A DNA stretch of 64,000 nucleotides from assembly GCF_037042795.1 (NCBI RefSeq), contig NC_089649.1, positions 42,503,621 through 42,567,620 on the forward strand, given 5' to 3'. The notes under the pieces were generated by a model. The model did no database searches, was not told the origin of the DNA, and worked only from the letters and a program-made list of their open reading frames with translations. The position numbers and the translations under genes are program-made. Below are positions 61,863 through 64,000 of the stretch, piece after piece. Each line of letters opens with the position of its first letter. The first letter of the stretch is position 1. Origin of the DNA: Molothrus aeneus. Its lineage: Eukaryota > Chordata > Aves > Passeriformes > Icteridae.

Positions 61863-62962
61863 TTATAGAATCATAGGATCACAGAATTGTTGATAATGAA
61901 AAGAACAAGTCCAACATCAATCTAGCACTGCCACCATTTTAACCACTAAATCATCCCCTGAAGTGATGTTCTCACACTTTTGGAAGATTCTGGGGTGTGA
62001 ATCCATTGCTTCACTGGGCCCTCTGGTTTAATGTTTGACCATCCTTTCTGCGAAGCAATTTTTCTTAATCCTCTCATCCTGCCATTGGTTAACCAGGAGA
62101 AGATGCTGCACCCATTTGGCTAAAACCTCTTTTCAAGCTCTGTAGAGAGCAATAAGCTTCCCTCTGGGCCTCCTTTTCTTCTGGTTAAACAACCCCAGGT
62201 CCCTCAGCCACTCCGCATAAGGCTTGTACTCCAGACCCTTCACCAGCCTCATTGCCTTTCTCTGGACTTCTGTGCCTCAATTTCTTTCCTAGACTGAACA
62301 GAGTACTCGAGGTGCAGCCTCATCTGTGATGATCACTGTCCCAGTCCTGCTGGCCACACTATTTCTGATACAGTCCAGGATGCCATTGGCCTTCTCGGCC
62401 ACCTGGGCACACTGCTGGCTCATGTTCAGCTGTGTTGGCCAGCACTCCCAGGTCCTTTTCCTCTAAGCTGCTTTCCACTTACTCATCCCCCAGCCTGTAG
62501 CACTGCAGGGGAAGCATGGGATCCAGCACTTTGCCTTATTGAATATACAAGGCTGACTATGGATCCAGCCTATCCAGATCCCTCTGCAGAGCCTTCCTGC
62601 CCTCCTGCAAATCAGCACTCCTAACTAACATAGTGTCATCTGCAAACTTACTGAGGGTGCATTCAATCCCTGATCATTGATAAAAGTATTGAACAGGACT
62701 GGGCCCAAAACCGAGCCCTTGGCAACCACACTTGTGACTCGCTGCCAGCTGGATGCAACTCCGTTTACCCACATCCTGGGCCTGGCCATCCATGCAGTTT
62801 TTTACCCAGTGATTTTACACCATTCCACACCAGGGAAAGTCAGTGTCTCTAGGAGAATGTTGTGGAAAACTGTGTCAAAGGCTTTACTAAAGTCCAGGTA
62901 GATGACATCCACAGCCTTTCCCACATCCACTAAGCAAGTCACCTTGTCATAGGAGATCATTC
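61863..62962 (-). mobile_element. CR1 LINE, about 1.1 kb, with the end of a broken reverse-transcriptase ORF
   Basis: This is the longest CR1 copy here. The left edge carries the tail (TATAGAATCATAGGATCACA), then the 3' untranslated region and ORF end (TCCAGGATGCCATTGGCCTT, CTGGGCACACTGCTGGCTCA). On the minus strand it encodes recognisable reverse-transcriptase motifs: YLDFSKAFDTV (motif A, about 62869-62901), GSVLGPVLFN (motif B, about 62689-62718) and FADDT (motif C, 62632-62646). Motif C is out of frame with motif B, and stop codons lie between them, so this is a dead copy. It is 5'-truncated inside the reverse transcriptase. The plus-strand frame at 62677-62901 is a shadow of it. Confidence 0.95.
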
Positions 62963-64000
62963 ATTTTAGGTTCTTGGTTTGGTGGTTTTTTTCCCAACAT
63001 TTTAGTACTTATATTTGATAGCAATCTGGTAAATTTTTACAATAGAGAAAATCAGGTTGTACATTGCCCTTGGAGCCAGATGTCTCTGGTAATCCTTTCT
63101 TTCTTTGGGAATTCACTGTACTTTCTTATGCTGATCACTGGGAAATTGCTTTTATCATGAGGAATTGCAGGGTGGTTATATGTAGAACTATGATGTTCTT
63201 CCCAAAGTTTAAATTGTTTTATGTTAGTACTGTCACTGAGAGTGAATGAAAGAAATTATTACCAACACTATGTATGATAAGGGCTAAGTTTCCTTTTTTT
63301 TTTACTTTATGTTTTTAAGTTAGAGTTATAATAAGATAGTTAAAAGACCACATTGTCAGAAAACAGACAAGATCAATTGTATCAAAAACATGGACATATT
63401 TTATCAGAAGGACTGGCAAAATTTGTTTTAAAAAGAAATCAAGGAGCAACATATAGATGTTTACTTTGTACATCACAGTCTATTTCTACCTTCACTGTAG
63501 GAGTATTTTTTAAGAGAAAAGCCTTTAGATGAAGAGGATAACTGTCAAAACTACAGCTGTTACAGGCCCACATGATAATTCATAAGGTGTGTCAAACCTT
63601 CAAAGCATTCTAAGAATACAAAACAGAAATTATACACTATTAGGCTTGTTTTAAAACTAAGATGTTTGTTTCCAAAATTTATGATAGAACGCAAATTCTC
63701 CCACTCTTGTTGAAAATGTTACCTTGTTTCCTAATTTGTAACTATAAAGTTACTGAAAGTAATTGCACACAGTTACCCATGACTTTGTAACATCCTAAGT
63801 AATTCTTTATAATTTATTCAATGTACAAAATTCACATCAAGTCATATTTTGTACAGAATTATCTACCACGAATCATTTTACCTTCCTTCTGTGTATAAAA
63901 AGAATTAACTTTCAGTTGGATAGGTAAACAGAATTCTGTATATATGAACACTTCAAGACTTAGAAGAAAAAAGGAAATTGAACTGATGTCATGCTGCTTC
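62963..64000. other. AT-rich unique sequence to the window edge
   Basis: About 1 kb with no gene or repeat family recognised. It has a T tract near 63293-63304. Confidence 0.6.

Noticed and set aside
62677..62901. Plus-strand frame near the right end
   Set aside because: It is antisense to the CR1 reverse-transcriptase segment.

Overview
This window looks like non-coding nuclear DNA from a bird, most probably a passerine. It is AT-rich, has long intergenic or intronic stretches, and carries an avian repeat set. Twelve separate CR1 LINE pieces show the usual avian 3' tail (TTGGAAGGGA / ATTCTGTGAT type). Three LTR elements are of endogenous-retrovirus type, with TGT...ACA ends. One short element joins a tRNA-Ile-like head to a CR1-type tail, the arrangement of the passerine SINE TguSINE1. 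The lineage call rests on recognising these repeats, not on any gene.

No protein-coding gene can be identified. Nearly all open frames lie inside CR1 or LTR copies, simple repeats, or AT-rich sequence without protein-like composition. Three stretches look more like single spliced exons because an open frame coincides with reasonable splice signals: 21608-21846 (minus, the best), 50070-50240 (minus, ending in a stop codon) and 29840-29923 (plus). None was matched to a known family. The window could therefore be intergenic or lie inside large introns.

Layout. 1-16 kb is repeat-rich: CR1 at 1-644 (+), 3425-3835 (-), 5831-6275 (-), 8165-8557 (+), 11655-12412 (-) and 15680-15984 (+), plus a partial LTR at 5045-5585 (+). 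16-31 kb is mostly unique AT-rich sequence with the SINE at 22610-22729, a short CR1 tail at 24214-24339 (-) and several microsatellites. 31.65-32.27 kb is an almost complete LTR (-) of the same family as the one at 5 kb, with a 25-unit ATA array inside it. 32.3-51.5 kb is the longest stretch without a recognisable interspersed repeat. 51.5-64 kb is repeat-rich again: CR1 at 51551-51847 (-), 52420-52456 (-), 58952-59350 (-) and 61863-62962 (-). The last keeps recognisable reverse-transcriptase motifs in broken frames. A 407-bp solo LTR at 53712-54118 (-) is flanked by a perfect 5-bp target-site duplication.

No tRNA, rRNA, snRNA, CRISPR array or operon structure was seen, and no new multi-gene system was found. 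The items most worth checking are the 21.6-kb exon candidate, the solo LTR with its duplication, the SINE, and two perfect 13-14 bp hairpins.
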